Source of the DNA: an uncultured Lachnospiraceae bacterium | GTDB lineage: Bacteria; Bacillota; Clostridia; Lachnospirales; Lachnospiraceae | Direction of reading: 5' to 3' | Length of the DNA stretch: 15,220 bases | Assembly (NCBI GenBank): GCA_902803635.1 | Contig: CADCQU010000208.1 | Span: 1 to 15,220, forward strand | Shown here: positions 1 to 7,368 of the stretch, in pieces | Layout of the letters: each line of letters opens with the position of its first letter | Numbering within the stretch: position 1 is the first letter of the stretch | The notes under the pieces: generated by a model | What the model saw: only the letters and a program-made list of their open reading frames with translations | Told to the model about the DNA's origin: nothing | Database searches by the model: none | Made by a program: the position numbers and the translations under genes

Positions 1-163
1 AAAGCACCTCCGCGCCCGAACATTTGCCATGTCCCGCAAGCACAATGTTCTTCTTCCGCAGCATCTTATATAGGAAGCTTTCCGGCGCTTCCGGTAAAAC
101 CTTATGCATATACCGGAGGAGCTTCTGCCCGGCCTCACCGGGCTGTACCCGCCGCGCCTCCAT
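1..163 (-). CDS. RluA-family pseudouridine synthase, N-terminal fragment
   Basis: Only the first 54 codons lie in the window; the rest is beyond the left edge. The translation begins MEARRVQPGEAGQKLLRYMH and continues with a PEAPESFLYKMLRKKNIVL segment. This is the S4-like RNA-binding N-terminus typical of RluC/RluD-type 23S rRNA pseudouridine synthases of Firmicutes. The catalytic Asp domain is not visible, so the target uridine cannot be assigned. The ATG shares one base with the TGA of the upstream two-TM gene (TGATG), which suggests translational coupling. The Shine-Dalgarno just upstream is weak. A GGAGGT about 26 bases upstream faces only a CTG, and an in-frame TGA lies just beyond it, so the ATG is the best start. 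Confidence 0.85.
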   Translation of the reverse strand, partial: MEARRVQPGEAGQKLLRYMHKVLPEAPESFLYKMLRKKNIVLAGHGKCSGAEVL

Positions 164-771
164 CAGAGCGAAAGCCGAAGGAGAAGGTGCCAGATGACCT
201 CCTCACGGGTATAGTCCGGGTAACGCTCATCGGGCTTGAACGCTCCCGCGCCCGCCCGAAGTTCCTCCGCCCGGAGGTTCATGTCGTCAAGACGCTTCAG
301 GAACGGCGAAAGCTCCTTGTAGAACTGCACCGTCACCTTGTGGCCATTTGCCCGGAGGGTCTTCTCGATATGGGTCTTCGTCACCGCCGGGTCGCCCTTC
401 TTTTCCGTAACCAGCCCGACGACGCTGTTGCCGCAAATTGCGAACGCATCCACCATCGTGCTGCCCTTTTCATTTGTCACAAAGAGCTCGTAGGCCATGA
501 AAAGGTCGCCTGCATGGGCCTTGATTGCCTCCGCCTCCTCCTCCGGCAGCGACTTGTGGAGGAAGACCGCCACCGTCGTCGTCAGCTGCATGGCAAATGG
601 AATGAAGGCCACGAGGCCGATAATCGTCATCAGATTCTTCTGGTTCCCAAAATACAGAAAGCCGCTCACCAAAATGATGACCGGAACGGCCAACAGGATG
701 AGGCTCAGGATCGAGCGCCGAAACCTCTCATGCCGAAAATACCCAATTTCGCCTTTATAAGCTTTTTTCAT
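163..771 (-). CDS. Two-TM membrane protein of unknown function
   Basis: I do not recognise the family. From the preferred ATG at 771 the protein has 202 residues. A short basic cytoplasmic N-terminus is followed by two hydrophobic segments: about residues 18-43 (SILSLILLAVPVIILVSGFL) and 48-71 (LMTIIGLVAFIPFAMQ). A soluble tail of roughly 130 residues with a mixed alpha/beta look follows. The frame can be extended to an ATG at 867 that overlaps the rsmF stop. The 771 start is preferred because AAAGGAAGG lies just upstream and a TGCTATAAT promoter element sits inside the extension at 799-807, so transcripts from it would begin downstream of the longer start. It is followed by a one-base overlap with the pseudouridine synthase gene, so the two are probably co-transcribed. 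Confidence 0.75.
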   Translation of the reverse strand: MKKAYKGEIGYFRHERFRRSILSLILLAVPVIILVSGFLYFGNQKNLMTIIGLVAFIPFAMQLTTTVAVFLHKSLPEEEAEAIKAHAGDLFMAYELFVTNEKGSTMVDAFAICGNSVVGLVTEKKGDPAVTKTHIEKTLRANGHKVTVQFYKELSPFLKRLDDMNLRAEELRAGAGAFKPDERYPDYTREEVIWHLLLRLSL

Positions 772-798
772 CCGCCCTTCACCTTCCTTTGGCGTACT

Positions 799-807
799 AT
801 TATAGCA
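799..807 (-). promoter_or_regulatory. Extended -10 promoter element
   Basis: The minus strand reads TGCTATAAT, an extended -10 (TGn + perfect TATAAT) with the hexamer at 799-804. At 17-bp spacing the -35 is poor (GTGCAT), as is common for extended -10 promoters. The predicted start near 792 gives a leader of about 20 nt containing AAAGGAAGG before the ATG at 771. It would let the two-TM gene and the pseudouridine synthase be expressed separately from rsmF. Confidence 0.55.
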
Positions 808-859
808 CACTCCCCCCGAAGATGCACCAGATTTTTTAATCGTCACAAAATCTTCATCT

Positions 860-2440
860 TCATCCATTTACCCGCCACCCCGCATCCCGCAGGTTTTTCA
901 GCATCCCATTCTGCTCCCTTGCAAAGCCAAGCGGGTAGCCGTCCACGGTGACGAGGAGACTGCGAAGGTCAAGCCCCTCCGGGAGCCACGCTGCGGCCTT
1001 CCCCTCCCGAAGCTCGTCGTCCTTCTCCAGAAAAATGGTCTCTCCGCGAAGGTAGCGAGCCACCCGCGCATCGCCTGCCGGAAGCACAAGCGCCTTTGGC
1101 CACTCTTCCAGGGAAAGGGCCATCGCGAGGGCCTGCGTCGGTACGAGCCGCTTCCCCTTCTTCTTCGCAACGCAAAGCCCGGTCATGAGGTAGCGCACTC
1201 CCGGCAACGGCCGCGTCCCCTCGGGCAGCAGATACAAATGCTCACCAACCCCGTGGAAGTAGCTTCCCTTCTGACACGATTCTTCCTTCAACGCCGCTTC
1301 ATCCCCCGCCTTCCGAAACAAGGCCAGAAACTGTCCCTCCCCGCGTACGCGGTGCGGATAGAGGCGGCCGCAGGTTGAAAGCCGTTCGGTAATCTCCGCA
1401 GAAAAAGTCTCCGTACGAGCCATGTCTTCCTTAATACTCTGTGAATCCAAAGGAAGCATTTCCGCATTTTGTAAGCCGCTTCCTTCCGCCGGAAGCCTTG
1501 TTATTCCAGAAGCATAATATTCTCTTCCCGCAAGCGGGAGGAGCGAGAGCTCGGGATGACGCTTAAGGGCCTTCGCAACCTGCCACTCGTCCTCCTCGGG
1601 AGAGAACGTGCAGGTAGAATACATAAGATGCCCGCCAGGACGCAGCATGGAAATTCCCGCTTCCAGAATCTCCTCCTGCAAAGCCGTATAGCTCTCAGGC
1701 CCGCGTTCCGCATAAACCGCCGTCATCGAAGGCTCCTTGCGGAACATCCCGCTACCCGAGCAGGGCGCGTCCACGAGGATGGCGTCAAAATAGCCCGGAT
1801 ACCGTACTGCAAGCCGCGAAGGCTCCTCCACCGTGACAAAGGCATTTGCCGCACCGAAAAGCTCCAGGTTTTTGCGGAGGGCCGCCGCCCGCCCCGCCGA
1901 GGGGTCATTTGCCAGAAGAAAGCCCCGGCCTCCCAGCTTTGCAAGGAGCTGCGTGGACTTCCCGCCGGGTGCCGCGCAAAGGTCGAGCACGCGGTCGCCG
2001 GGAAGGACTGGAAGCTCCGCCGCCGGGGCCTGCGCGGACGGCTCCTGGAGGTAGTAAAGCCCCGCCTGAAAGTACGGGTGCGCGGATGGAGCCGCCCCCG
2101 CCGGAATATAGTAGCCCAGGGGACTCCATGGGATTCTTTCGAATATTTCCCTATCTTCAAAACCAGCGTCTTCGCAAGCCAAGCCTAAGTTTTTGTCCAC
2201 CGCGGAAGCGTTGCCAGAAGAAATGCTGCCATCTGTCTCAAAAAGGCTCTTTGAAACAGAACCGCTGGAATTTTTCCAAGAAAAAACTTCCCGCAGCACT
2301 CGCTCTGTCTCCTCCTCCCGCACCTTCAGCGGGTTCAGCCGCAGCCCCCTCTCCCAGGGACGCGAAAGACTATCCCGGTAGGCGGGATAGTCTTCCAGAA
2401 TGTTCATCAGCATCGATTCATATTTTTCAGGAAGCTGCAA
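860..2440 (-). CDS. rsmF: 16S rRNA m5C methyltransferase, RsmF/NOL1-NOP2-Sun family
   Basis: S-adenosylmethionine-dependent cytosine-C5 methyltransferase acting on 16S rRNA. The SAM-binding motif is DLCAAPGGKST. The catalytic cysteines are in DAPCSGSGMF and in MYSTCTFSPEEDE. The C-terminus ends in the PUA-like RNA-binding module characteristic of RsmF (VDGYPLGFAREQNGMLKN). The frame opens at an ATG at 2458 with no Shine-Dalgarno. The TTG at 2440 is preceded by GGGAGGGAGAGGG and gives an N-terminus MQLPEKYESM that fits the family, so I prefer TTG (526 aa; 532 aa from the ATG). Two Ser/Asn-rich insertions with lower GC interrupt the usual architecture, at about 2135-2284 and 1340-1530. It is last in a pepD-relQ-rsmF run; its stop overlaps the longer, unlikely start of the next gene. 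Confidence 0.93.
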   Translation of the reverse strand: MQLPEKYESMLMNILEDYPAYRDSLSRPWERGLRLNPLKVREEETERVLREVFSWKNSSGSVSKSLFETDGSISSGNASAVDKNLGLACEDAGFEDREIFERIPWSPLGYYIPAGAAPSAHPYFQAGLYYLQEPSAQAPAAELPVLPGDRVLDLCAAPGGKSTQLLAKLGGRGFLLANDPSAGRAAALRKNLELFGAANAFVTVEEPSRLAVRYPGYFDAILVDAPCSGSGMFRKEPSMTAVYAERGPESYTALQEEILEAGISMLRPGGHLMYSTCTFSPEEDEWQVAKALKRHPELSLLPLAGREYYASGITRLPAEGSGLQNAEMLPLDSQSIKEDMARTETFSAEITERLSTCGRLYPHRVRGEGQFLALFRKAGDEAALKEESCQKGSYFHGVGEHLYLLPEGTRPLPGVRYLMTGLCVAKKKGKRLVPTQALAMALSLEEWPKALVLPAGDARVARYLRGETIFLEKDDELREGKAAAWLPEGLDLRSLLVTVDGYPLGFAREQNGMLKNLRDAGWRVNG

Positions 2441-2523
2441 ATTCCCTCTCCCTCCCATCTTCTAACCAAGACCATCCGTGGCTCCAGCGAATCTCTCCAT
2501 CTGAGACGAATCATCAAAATATC

Positions 2524-3354
2524 TCACTTATCATCCTCGTCGAGCAGCGGGTGTTCGATGGCCTGGGCGCGGTAGCCCTCGGCGATAATGTCGAGCTGCT
2601 TCTGGAAGCGCTTGAGCTCCTCCAAATCCCCGTGGCTGAACACCTCGTAGAACTCGTCCTGGATCTTCTTCACCTCGCGCTCGCTGGCCACGCGGTAGAG
2701 GTTCTCGATACTCCCGAGAATCTCCTTCACGATCCGATTCTTGATGCGCGAGTCGTTCATCGCATCGATTATCTCCGACCGCACCTCGGACATTTCCCGA
2801 TCGAGCGACATGAGCGCGTCCGATGCCTTTTGCAGCTGCGCGGAAATATGCTCCGGAATCTCGCCTTTATACTTGTACTGCAGATGGTGCTCGGTCGTAG
2901 CCCAGAAATTCATCCCCATCGTGCGGATCTGAATCTCCACCTTCACCTTCTTGAGGCCGATAATCGTCTGCACGCCGTACCGCGCAATAATATGGTAGCT
3001 CCGGTACCCGCTCTTCTTCTGGTTTCCGAGGTAGTTTTTGTGGTTCAGAATCTCCAGATCCGACCGCGCCTCGATGTCCCTCGCGACGCGCTCGATGTCC
3101 TCGACGAACTGGCAAATAATCCGTACGCCGGCGATGTCCTCGATCTTCTCGGCCATCTCCTCCATCGGAACGCCCTTCCGCTGCATTTTTTCGAGAATGC
3201 TGCTGATCGTCTTCACGCGCCCGGTCACGTTCTCAATCGGCGAGTACAGGCCATGCTTCTTGTATTCCACGCGAAGGCAGCGGAACTTGAGCACAAGCTC
3301 CGCCACCGCCTGTTCGTATGGATGCAGGATTTCCCGCCAAAGCTGTATTTCCAT
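2524..3354 (-). CDS. relQ: RelQ-type small alarmone synthetase, GTP pyrophosphokinase
   Basis: Transfers pyrophosphate from ATP to GDP/GTP to make (p)ppGpp. The whole synthetase domain is present and closely follows the Bacillus RelQ (YjbM) layout: GRVKTISSILEKM at about 45-57, EDIAGVRI with Asp73, KKSGYRSYH at about 113-121, VEIQIRT with Glu140, then NFWATTEHHLQYKYKG. Asp73 and Glu140 correspond to the catalytic acidic residues of the family. There is no HD hydrolase domain and no TGS/ACT regulatory region, so it is a stand-alone synthetase and not RelA/SpoT. At 276 residues it is about 60 longer than Bacillus RelQ; the extra part is a charged helical C-terminus ending LLDEDDK. GAGGCGGG lies upstream of the ATG. 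It follows pepD by 56 bp, with a stem-loop in the gap. Confidence 0.93.
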   Translation of the reverse strand: MEIQLWREILHPYEQAVAELVLKFRCLRVEYKKHGLYSPIENVTGRVKTISSILEKMQRKGVPMEEMAEKIEDIAGVRIICQFVEDIERVARDIEARSDLEILNHKNYLGNQKKSGYRSYHIIARYGVQTIIGLKKVKVEIQIRTMGMNFWATTEHHLQYKYKGEIPEHISAQLQKASDALMSLDREMSEVRSEIIDAMNDSRIKNRIVKEILGSIENLYRVASEREVKKIQDEFYEVFSHGDLEELKRFQKQLDIIAEGYRAQAIEHPLLDEDDK

Positions 3355-3366
3355 AGCACCCGCCTC

Positions 3367-3397
3367 TTTCCAGATCCGGCAAATGCCGCTCTGGAAA
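3367..3397. other. Interrupted stem-loop between pepD and relQ
   Basis: The outer stem TTTCCAGA (3367-3374) pairs with TCTGGAAA (3390-3397), 8 bp. The inner stem CGGC (3377-3380) pairs with GCCG (3385-3388) over an AAAT loop. On the minus (sense) strand it is followed by GAGGCGGG, the relQ Shine-Dalgarno, not by a T tract, so it is not a standard intrinsic terminator. It could be an RNA processing or stability element, or a partial attenuator. The apex contains one CAAATG motif. Confidence 0.6.
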
Positions 3398-3410
3398 CGT
3401 GATGATCTGT

Positions 3411-4868
3411 TTATCGAAGCTCTGCAAGCACCTTGCAGAGGAAGTCATAGGTTCTCGCAACCGAGGAAACCGAAACAGTCTCCTTCGCCGTGTGCATATT
3501 TTGAATGTCGGGACCGATGGAGACCGCGTCAAGCCCCTCGATGCGACGTGCAAAGACCCCGCATTCAAGTCCGCCATGGCTGACCTCCACCTTCATTTCC
3601 TTCCCGTAAAGCTCCTTGTAGACCTTCTGCATGGTTTCGCGGAGAACGGAGCTTTCAGTAAGCTCCCACGGCTCAAATTCCTCCTTTAAGAGGGCCGTTC
3701 CGCCAAGGAACTCCGTGTGGGCACAAATCTTGTCAGCAAGGGCGTCGCGCTGGGTTTTCATCACGCTTCGGACAAGCGACGTGGTCACAAAATGTCCGAT
3801 TCCGGTCTGACGGTCAACACCTGTCCTTACGATACCAAGGTTCGAGCTCGTCATCACCTGCCCGTCACGAAGGACCGCGACGCCGCAGGGCATGAGAAGA
3901 AGGAAGTTCAGGACCTTGTCCTGGCTCTTCGGGTCCATGACGGGAATCTTATGGGGAGTGCCACTCTCCAGAATAACGCGGAAAGCATCATCGGAAGCCG
4001 TATACTCGGCCTTAATCCTCGCCTCGAACTTCTGGGTGAACTCGCGCACCTTGTCAAGATCCTCCTCCTCGACCACGAAATGGCTCTTCGCCGTCACCGG
4101 GATGGCATTATCCTTGTCCCCGCCGGAAATGTCGCAGAGCGAGAAGGCAACCACCTTGTCCAGTTCCCGGAAATACCGGGCCAGGGCCTTGATGGCGTTG
4201 AGGCGCGCCTCGTGGATGCTTACCCCGGAATGCCCGCCGCGAAGCCCGCTGATCTCCACCATCACCGGCATGCCGCGGATGACGGCCCGCCCGATGGGGA
4301 TATCTGAGTCAACGCGAATGCCGCCTGCACAGCCCGCCACAAGCACGCCCTCGTCCTCGGAATCGAGGTTGATGAGCCGCCGGCCCTCCAGGGCTTCCAT
4401 GTCCAAAACATCCGCCCCGAGCATGCCAATCTCCTCATCCACGGTAAACACGCACTCCAGCGCGGGATGCGCAAGCGTATCGTCGTCCAGAATGGCCAAA
4501 ATGCAGGCAACGCCAATGCCATCGTCCGCGCCAAGGGTCGTGCCATTTGCCCGGAGGACATCCCCCTCCAGCACCAGCTCAATGGCGTCCTTCCCAAAAT
4601 CATGGCTGCTCCCCTGCTCCTTCACGCAAACCATGTCCACATGCGCCTGCAAAATGACCGTGGGCGCGTCCTCATACCCCGGGGTCGCGTCCTTATAGAG
4701 CAGGACATTCCCCGCGTCATCCGCACCACCGTCCAGATTGTGCGTGAAGCAGAAATTTTCAAGGTACTCTGTCATTCCCGCCGTATTGCCGGAGCCGCGG
4801 GGAACCTTCGAAATTTCCTCGAAAAAGCGAAAGACATTTTCGGGACGGATTCCAGTAAAATCTGCCAT
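3411..4868 (-). CDS. pepD: Aminoacyl-histidine dipeptidase (Xaa-His), M20C peptidase
   Basis: Cytosolic two-metal dipeptidase that cleaves Xaa-His and related dipeptides for peptide nitrogen use. At 485 residues it has the full PepD length. Metal and catalytic residues are visible: His76 and Asp78 in LQAHVDMV, Asp115 in TTLGADDGIG, Glu145-Glu146 in TVDEEIG, Asp169 in INLDSED, and His459 in IQNMHTAKE. The central dimerisation (lid) insertion includes the conserved RGGHSGVSIHEAR segment. The ATG at 4868 has AGAGGAGG upstream. It is the first gene of a pepD-relQ-rsmF run. An AT-rich stretch at about 4887-4912 lies ahead of it, but I could not define a convincing -35/-10 pair. Confidence 0.95.
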   Translation of the reverse strand: MADFTGIRPENVFRFFEEISKVPRGSGNTAGMTEYLENFCFTHNLDGGADDAGNVLLYKDATPGYEDAPTVILQAHVDMVCVKEQGSSHDFGKDAIELVLEGDVLRANGTTLGADDGIGVACILAILDDDTLAHPALECVFTVDEEIGMLGADVLDMEALEGRRLINLDSEDEGVLVAGCAGGIRVDSDIPIGRAVIRGMPVMVEISGLRGGHSGVSIHEARLNAIKALARYFRELDKVVAFSLCDISGGDKDNAIPVTAKSHFVVEEEDLDKVREFTQKFEARIKAEYTASDDAFRVILESGTPHKIPVMDPKSQDKVLNFLLLMPCGVAVLRDGQVMTSSNLGIVRTGVDRQTGIGHFVTTSLVRSVMKTQRDALADKICAHTEFLGGTALLKEEFEPWELTESSVLRETMQKVYKELYGKEMKVEVSHGGLECGVFARRIEGLDAVSIGPDIQNMHTAKETVSVSSVARTYDFLCKVLAELR

Positions 4869-5090
4869 TTGCCGTTCCTCCTCTTAAATAAATTGATATA
4901 TATGATGTATGTATCCGCGATAGAAAGAAGGGGACGCTCCGACGAACATCCCCTTTCCGTCCTTGGATTTAGTACACCGTTTCACAAATCTCTATGTCTA
5001 TAATCATCAGAACTTATGAAATACTGTACTACCGTATGAAAATGGTAAGCTCTGACAAAGCTGTCGTAAACCGTTACTTACCGGCAGGTT
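4869..5090. other. Intergenic gap with weak hairpins, pepD upstream region
   Basis: No gene is supported in this 222-bp gap. It holds an inverted repeat AAGGGGA/TCCCCTT (4928-4934 with 4949-4955, 14-nt loop), followed on the minus strand by CTTTCT. This is a possible weak terminator for the upstream coiled-coil gene. A second possible stem, GGTAAG/CTTACC, flanks two small 4-bp hairpins at about 5045-5083. A partial dyad ATAC...GTAT lies near 5023-5037. The AT-rich stretch 4887-4912 probably contains the pepD promoter, but no clear hexamer pair is seen. Confidence 0.35.
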
Positions 5091-5717
5091 TTACATATCG
5101 TCGTCTTCCGGAAGCTCGTACTCGTCCTCCTCGTAATCCTCGTAGGAGGTATCCGTATAGTCCTCGGAAGCGGTACCGCCCTGGGAGGAAAGCTCCTGAC
5201 GGTTCTGGCGGACCGTGTTGTAGGCTTCCTGCAGGGAATTCATGAGCGCCGCGTGCTTTTCGTTCGTCTCATGGAGCGTGTTCCCCATCAGTTCCTCCAG
5301 GTTCGCCAGCATCTCGTCCGTATAGGTAATCGCGGAAATGCGGATGTTGTTTGCATCCTGCGTCGCGGAGTCGATAATGCTCTGCGCCTGCTGGTTCGAC
5401 TTGCTGATGGTCTCATTTGCCTGCGTGTAGGCCTGCTGCATGACCTCGTGCTGGCTGACCAGCTCCTTCGCGCGGGCCTCGGCATTTGCAATAATGCCGT
5501 CCGCCTTGGACTGGGCGTCCGCAAGGATGGCATCCTTATTGGAAATGATTTTCTGGTAGCGTTTGATCTCTTCCGGCGTCTTTAAACGAAGTTCCCGGAG
5601 AAGCTCCTCGATCTCTTCCTTATTCACCACGATCTTCGTGGTGGAAAGCGGCTGGAACTTACAATTATCAATATACTCCTCGATCTCATCAATGATTTGT
5701 TCAATTCTACTTGCCAT
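5091..5717 (-). CDS. Coiled-coil protein with acidic tail
   Basis: 208 residues from the ATG at 5717, which has GAGGAG at good spacing. The same frame is open further upstream only as out-of-frame overlap with coaD. The N-terminus (MASRIEQIIDEIEEYIDNCK) is helical. The centre, about residues 50-155, is a long Ala/Gln/Glu-rich helix of the type seen in DivIVA-like proteins or ATP-synthase b/H-subunit stalks. The tail is strongly acidic (SYEDYEEDEYELPEDDDM). Similar proteins in Lachnospiraceae are often annotated, on coiled-coil similarity alone, as V-type ATPase subunit H-like. No catalytic motif, signal peptide or membrane segment is seen. It sits at the end of the mgsA-rsmD-coaD run, 32 bp after coaD, so co-expression is likely. 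Function is not assigned. Confidence 0.85.
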   Translation of the reverse strand: MASRIEQIIDEIEEYIDNCKFQPLSTTKIVVNKEEIEELLRELRLKTPEEIKRYQKIISNKDAILADAQSKADGIIANAEARAKELVSQHEVMQQAYTQANETISKSNQQAQSIIDSATQDANNIRISAITYTDEMLANLEELMGNTLHETNEKHAALMNSLQEAYNTVRQNRQELSSQGGTASEDYTDTSYEDYEEDEYELPEDDDM

Positions 5718-5749
5718 CTTAAATCTCCTCGCTCCATAAAAATTTAATA

Positions 5750-6229
5750 TCAGAAGCCGTACTTTTTTCGCATGAGTTCTGCGACAAATGGCGGTACAAA
5801 CTTGGTGATGTCCCCACCGAGCTTTGCCACTTCCCGCACCGTCGTCGAACTCAGGTATGCGTGTTCCAGGCTCGTGATCAGAAACATCGTATCGATGCCC
5901 GGCGCCATGATTCGGTTCGTCTGCGCCATCTGCAGTTCGTACTCGAAATCCGTGATTGCGCGAAGGCCCCGGATGATGACCTGGGCATCGCACTCGCGCA
6001 CAAAATCCACGGACAGGCCTTCGAAGGACCGCACCTTGACGCCCGGAATATCCCGCGTGACTTCTTTCAATATATTAACACGTTCTTCCGTAGAAAACAA
6101 CGGAGTTTTTTGTGAATTGAACAAAACACCGACAATCACCTCGTCAAACTGCGCCGAAGCGCGGCGGATAATGTCAATGTGGCCATTTGTCGCCGGGTCG
6201 AACGTCCCCGGATACACCGCTCTCCTCAT
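5750..6229 (-). CDS. coaD: Phosphopantetheine adenylyltransferase
   Basis: Cytosolic enzyme for the penultimate step of coenzyme A synthesis: it adenylates 4'-phosphopantetheine to dephospho-CoA. At 159 residues it has the standard length. The nucleotidyltransferase signature is clear: [13 protein letters not shown] at about 8-20 with the TNGH motif ending at His17, Lys41 in [22 protein letters not shown], and the C-terminal SSTTVREVA motif. The ATG overlaps the rsmD stop by four bases (ATGA), and GAGGAGGATTT precedes it, so it is translationally coupled to rsmD. This gene pair is common across Firmicutes. Confidence 0.97.
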   Translation of the reverse strand: MRRAVYPGTFDPATNGHIDIIRRASAQFDEVIVGVLFNSQKTPLFSTEERVNILKEVTRDIPGVKVRSFEGLSVDFVRECDAQVIIRGLRAITDFEYELQMAQTNRIMAPGIDTMFLITSLEHAYLSSTTVREVAKLGGDITKFVPPFVAELMRKKYGF

Positions 6230-6798
6230 AAATCCTCCTCCATGTCCTTCTTCCGCCGAAGGAAAAGGTGCTGGCTCATGCCGTAGACCCTCTCTTTGAC
6301 GACCACATAACCAAGGTCCGCAAGATAGCTAAAATCCGTCTTCGGCGACGCCTCGACGACGATGAGTCCGTCCTTCGCCGGCAAATGGCTATCCGCCAGG
6401 ATTTCCAGCGTCAGCCGCTCCAGCCCTTTCAAAAACGGAGGGTCCATAAATATCACGTCAAATGGCTCCGCCCCTTCGAGTCTCCCCAGTACGGCCTGTA
6501 CGTCCCCAAAGGCAAATTCCGCGCGGTCGATGAGCTTTGTGAACTCCAGATTCTCACGGATAAGATTCTGCGAGGCGCGGGCATTTTCCACGAAGACCGC
6601 CTTTGCCGCGCCCCGGCTCAGGGCCTCGATCCCGATGGAGCCGCTCCCCGCGTAAAGGTCGAGGAAACGACAGCCCGGTATATATGGCATGAGGATGTTA
6701 AAGAGCGTCTCCTTCGTGCGGTCGGTGGTCGGGCGGATATCCATTCCCTTCACCGTGCGAAGCGGCATCGAGCGGGCTGTCCCCGCAATCACCCTCAT
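6226..6798 (-). CDS. rsmD: 16S rRNA (guanine966-N2)-methyltransferase RsmD
   Basis: Methylates N2 of G966 of 16S rRNA in the small subunit. At 190 residues it has the normal length. Family motifs in order: [15 protein letters not shown] at the N-terminus, [15 protein letters not shown], the SAM-binding [20 protein letters not shown], and the catalytic DPPF in [12 protein letters not shown]. The start overlaps the mgsA stop by ATGA and its stop overlaps the coaD start by ATGA, so the three genes form a tightly coupled operon. Confidence 0.96.
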   Translation of the reverse strand: MRVIAGTARSMPLRTVKGMDIRPTTDRTKETLFNILMPYIPGCRFLDLYAGSGSIGIEALSRGAAKAVFVENARASQNLIRENLEFTKLIDRAEFAFGDVQAVLGRLEGAEPFDVIFMDPPFLKGLERLTLEILADSHLPAKDGLIVVEASPKTDFSYLADLGYVVVKERVYGMSQHLFLRRKKDMEEDL

Positions 6799-7205
6799 AC
6801 GATGTCCTCGGCCCGGACGCTGAGCCGCCAGTCGAGGTCGCCCCGGCCAAGCCCGAGAATCAGAAGCTCCGCCGTCCCAATATTGGTCGCGCAGGGGATG
6901 TTGTTCATGTCGCAGGCCTCCACCACCGTCATCACGTCACAGTCCGAAGAATCGACCATCGCCGGATTGTAGAAAAAAATCACCATGTCCATCGCGTTCC
7001 GCGTAATCATCTCCGTGAACTGCTTGTCTCCCCCAATCGCTCCCGGCAGGAACTTGTGGACGCGCAGGCTCGTCACGTCCTCAATCCGCCGCCCCGTCGT
7101 CCCCGTAGCATAAATCTCATGACGGGAGAGAATTCCCTTGTAGGCGATGCAGAAATCCTCAATCAAAGTCCTCTTACTATTGTGTGCAATAATCCCTATA
7201 TTCAT
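6795..7205 (-). CDS. mgsA: Methylglyoxal synthase (divergent active site)
   Basis: Family enzyme that converts dihydroxyacetone phosphate to methylglyoxal plus phosphate, a bypass under phosphate limitation. 136 residues covering one MGS-like domain. Phosphate-binding and family motifs are kept: YATGTTGRRIED (32-43), GAIGGDKQ with the catalytic-base Asp60 (E. coli Asp71), Asp90 (E. coli Asp101), and IPCATNIGTAE. By my alignment three usually conserved residues differ: Asn9 for Asp20, Asn80 for Asp91 and Ser87 for His98 (E. coli numbering). Activity is therefore uncertain. GGGAGG lies upstream of the ATG. It is the first gene after a strong promoter at 7256-7284 and is coupled to rsmD. Confidence 0.88.
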   Translation of the reverse strand: MNIGIIAHNSKRTLIEDFCIAYKGILSRHEIYATGTTGRRIEDVTSLRVHKFLPGAIGGDKQFTEMITRNAMDMVIFFYNPAMVDSSDCDVMTVVEACDMNNIPCATNIGTAELLILGLGRGDLDWRLSVRAEDIV

Positions 7206-7255
7206 CCGTAACCTCCCAACGGCATCACAAAAAGCGAACCAAATGCATTCACTCT

Positions 7256-7284
7256 ATCATAGCAATAATTGCCAAAAATAACAA
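7256..7284 (-). promoter_or_regulatory. Promoter of the mgsA-rsmD-coaD operon
   Basis: On the minus strand, TTGTTA (7279-7284) and TATGAT (7256-7261) are separated by exactly 17 bp. TG lies one base before the -10 (TGCTATGAT). The predicted start is near 7249, giving a leader of about 44 nt to the mgsA ATG. This is the clearest housekeeping-sigma promoter in this half of the window. Confidence 0.8.
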
Positions 7285-7324
7285 GAGATTTTATACTTTT
7301 TTTATGCGATTTTTTTCGATGGTC

Positions 7325-7352
7325 GGCACGGCGTAGCCGTGACGGAGAGGGG
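7325..7352. repeat. Dispersed hairpin repeat, copy 1
   Basis: GGCACGGC-GTA-GCCGTG followed by ACGGAGAGGGG. The hairpin CACGGC/GCCGTG (7327-7332 with 7336-7341) has a 3-nt loop. It differs at one position over 28 bases from the copy at 12117-12144. It lies 17 bp past the recG stop, between recG and the mgsA promoter. No T tract follows on the minus strand, so it is not an obvious terminator, although it may reduce read-through. Confidence 0.75.
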
Positions 7353-7368
7353 GCAGACCTTGGCCGGC

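Noticed and set aside
769..867. N-terminal extension of the two-TM protein to an ATG at 867
   Set aside because: A promoter -10 and a good ribosome site lie inside the extension, and its residues look non-conserved, so the 771 start is favoured.
187..951. Long plus-strand open frames across the window (e.g. 187-951, 1846-3402, 8200-9408, 12554-13462)
   Set aside because: They lie opposite well-supported minus-strand genes, have Arg/Pro/His-rich composition with no domain motifs, and are explained by the high GC3 of the true genes.
4928..4955. Strong terminator after the coiled-coil gene
   Set aside because: The stem is only 7 bp with a 14-nt loop and a poor T tract; kept only as a weak candidate in the intergenic entry.
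5718..5993. Extension of the coiled-coil protein frame to 5993
   Set aside because: It runs out of frame through coaD, whereas the ATG at 5717 has a strong Shine-Dalgarno.
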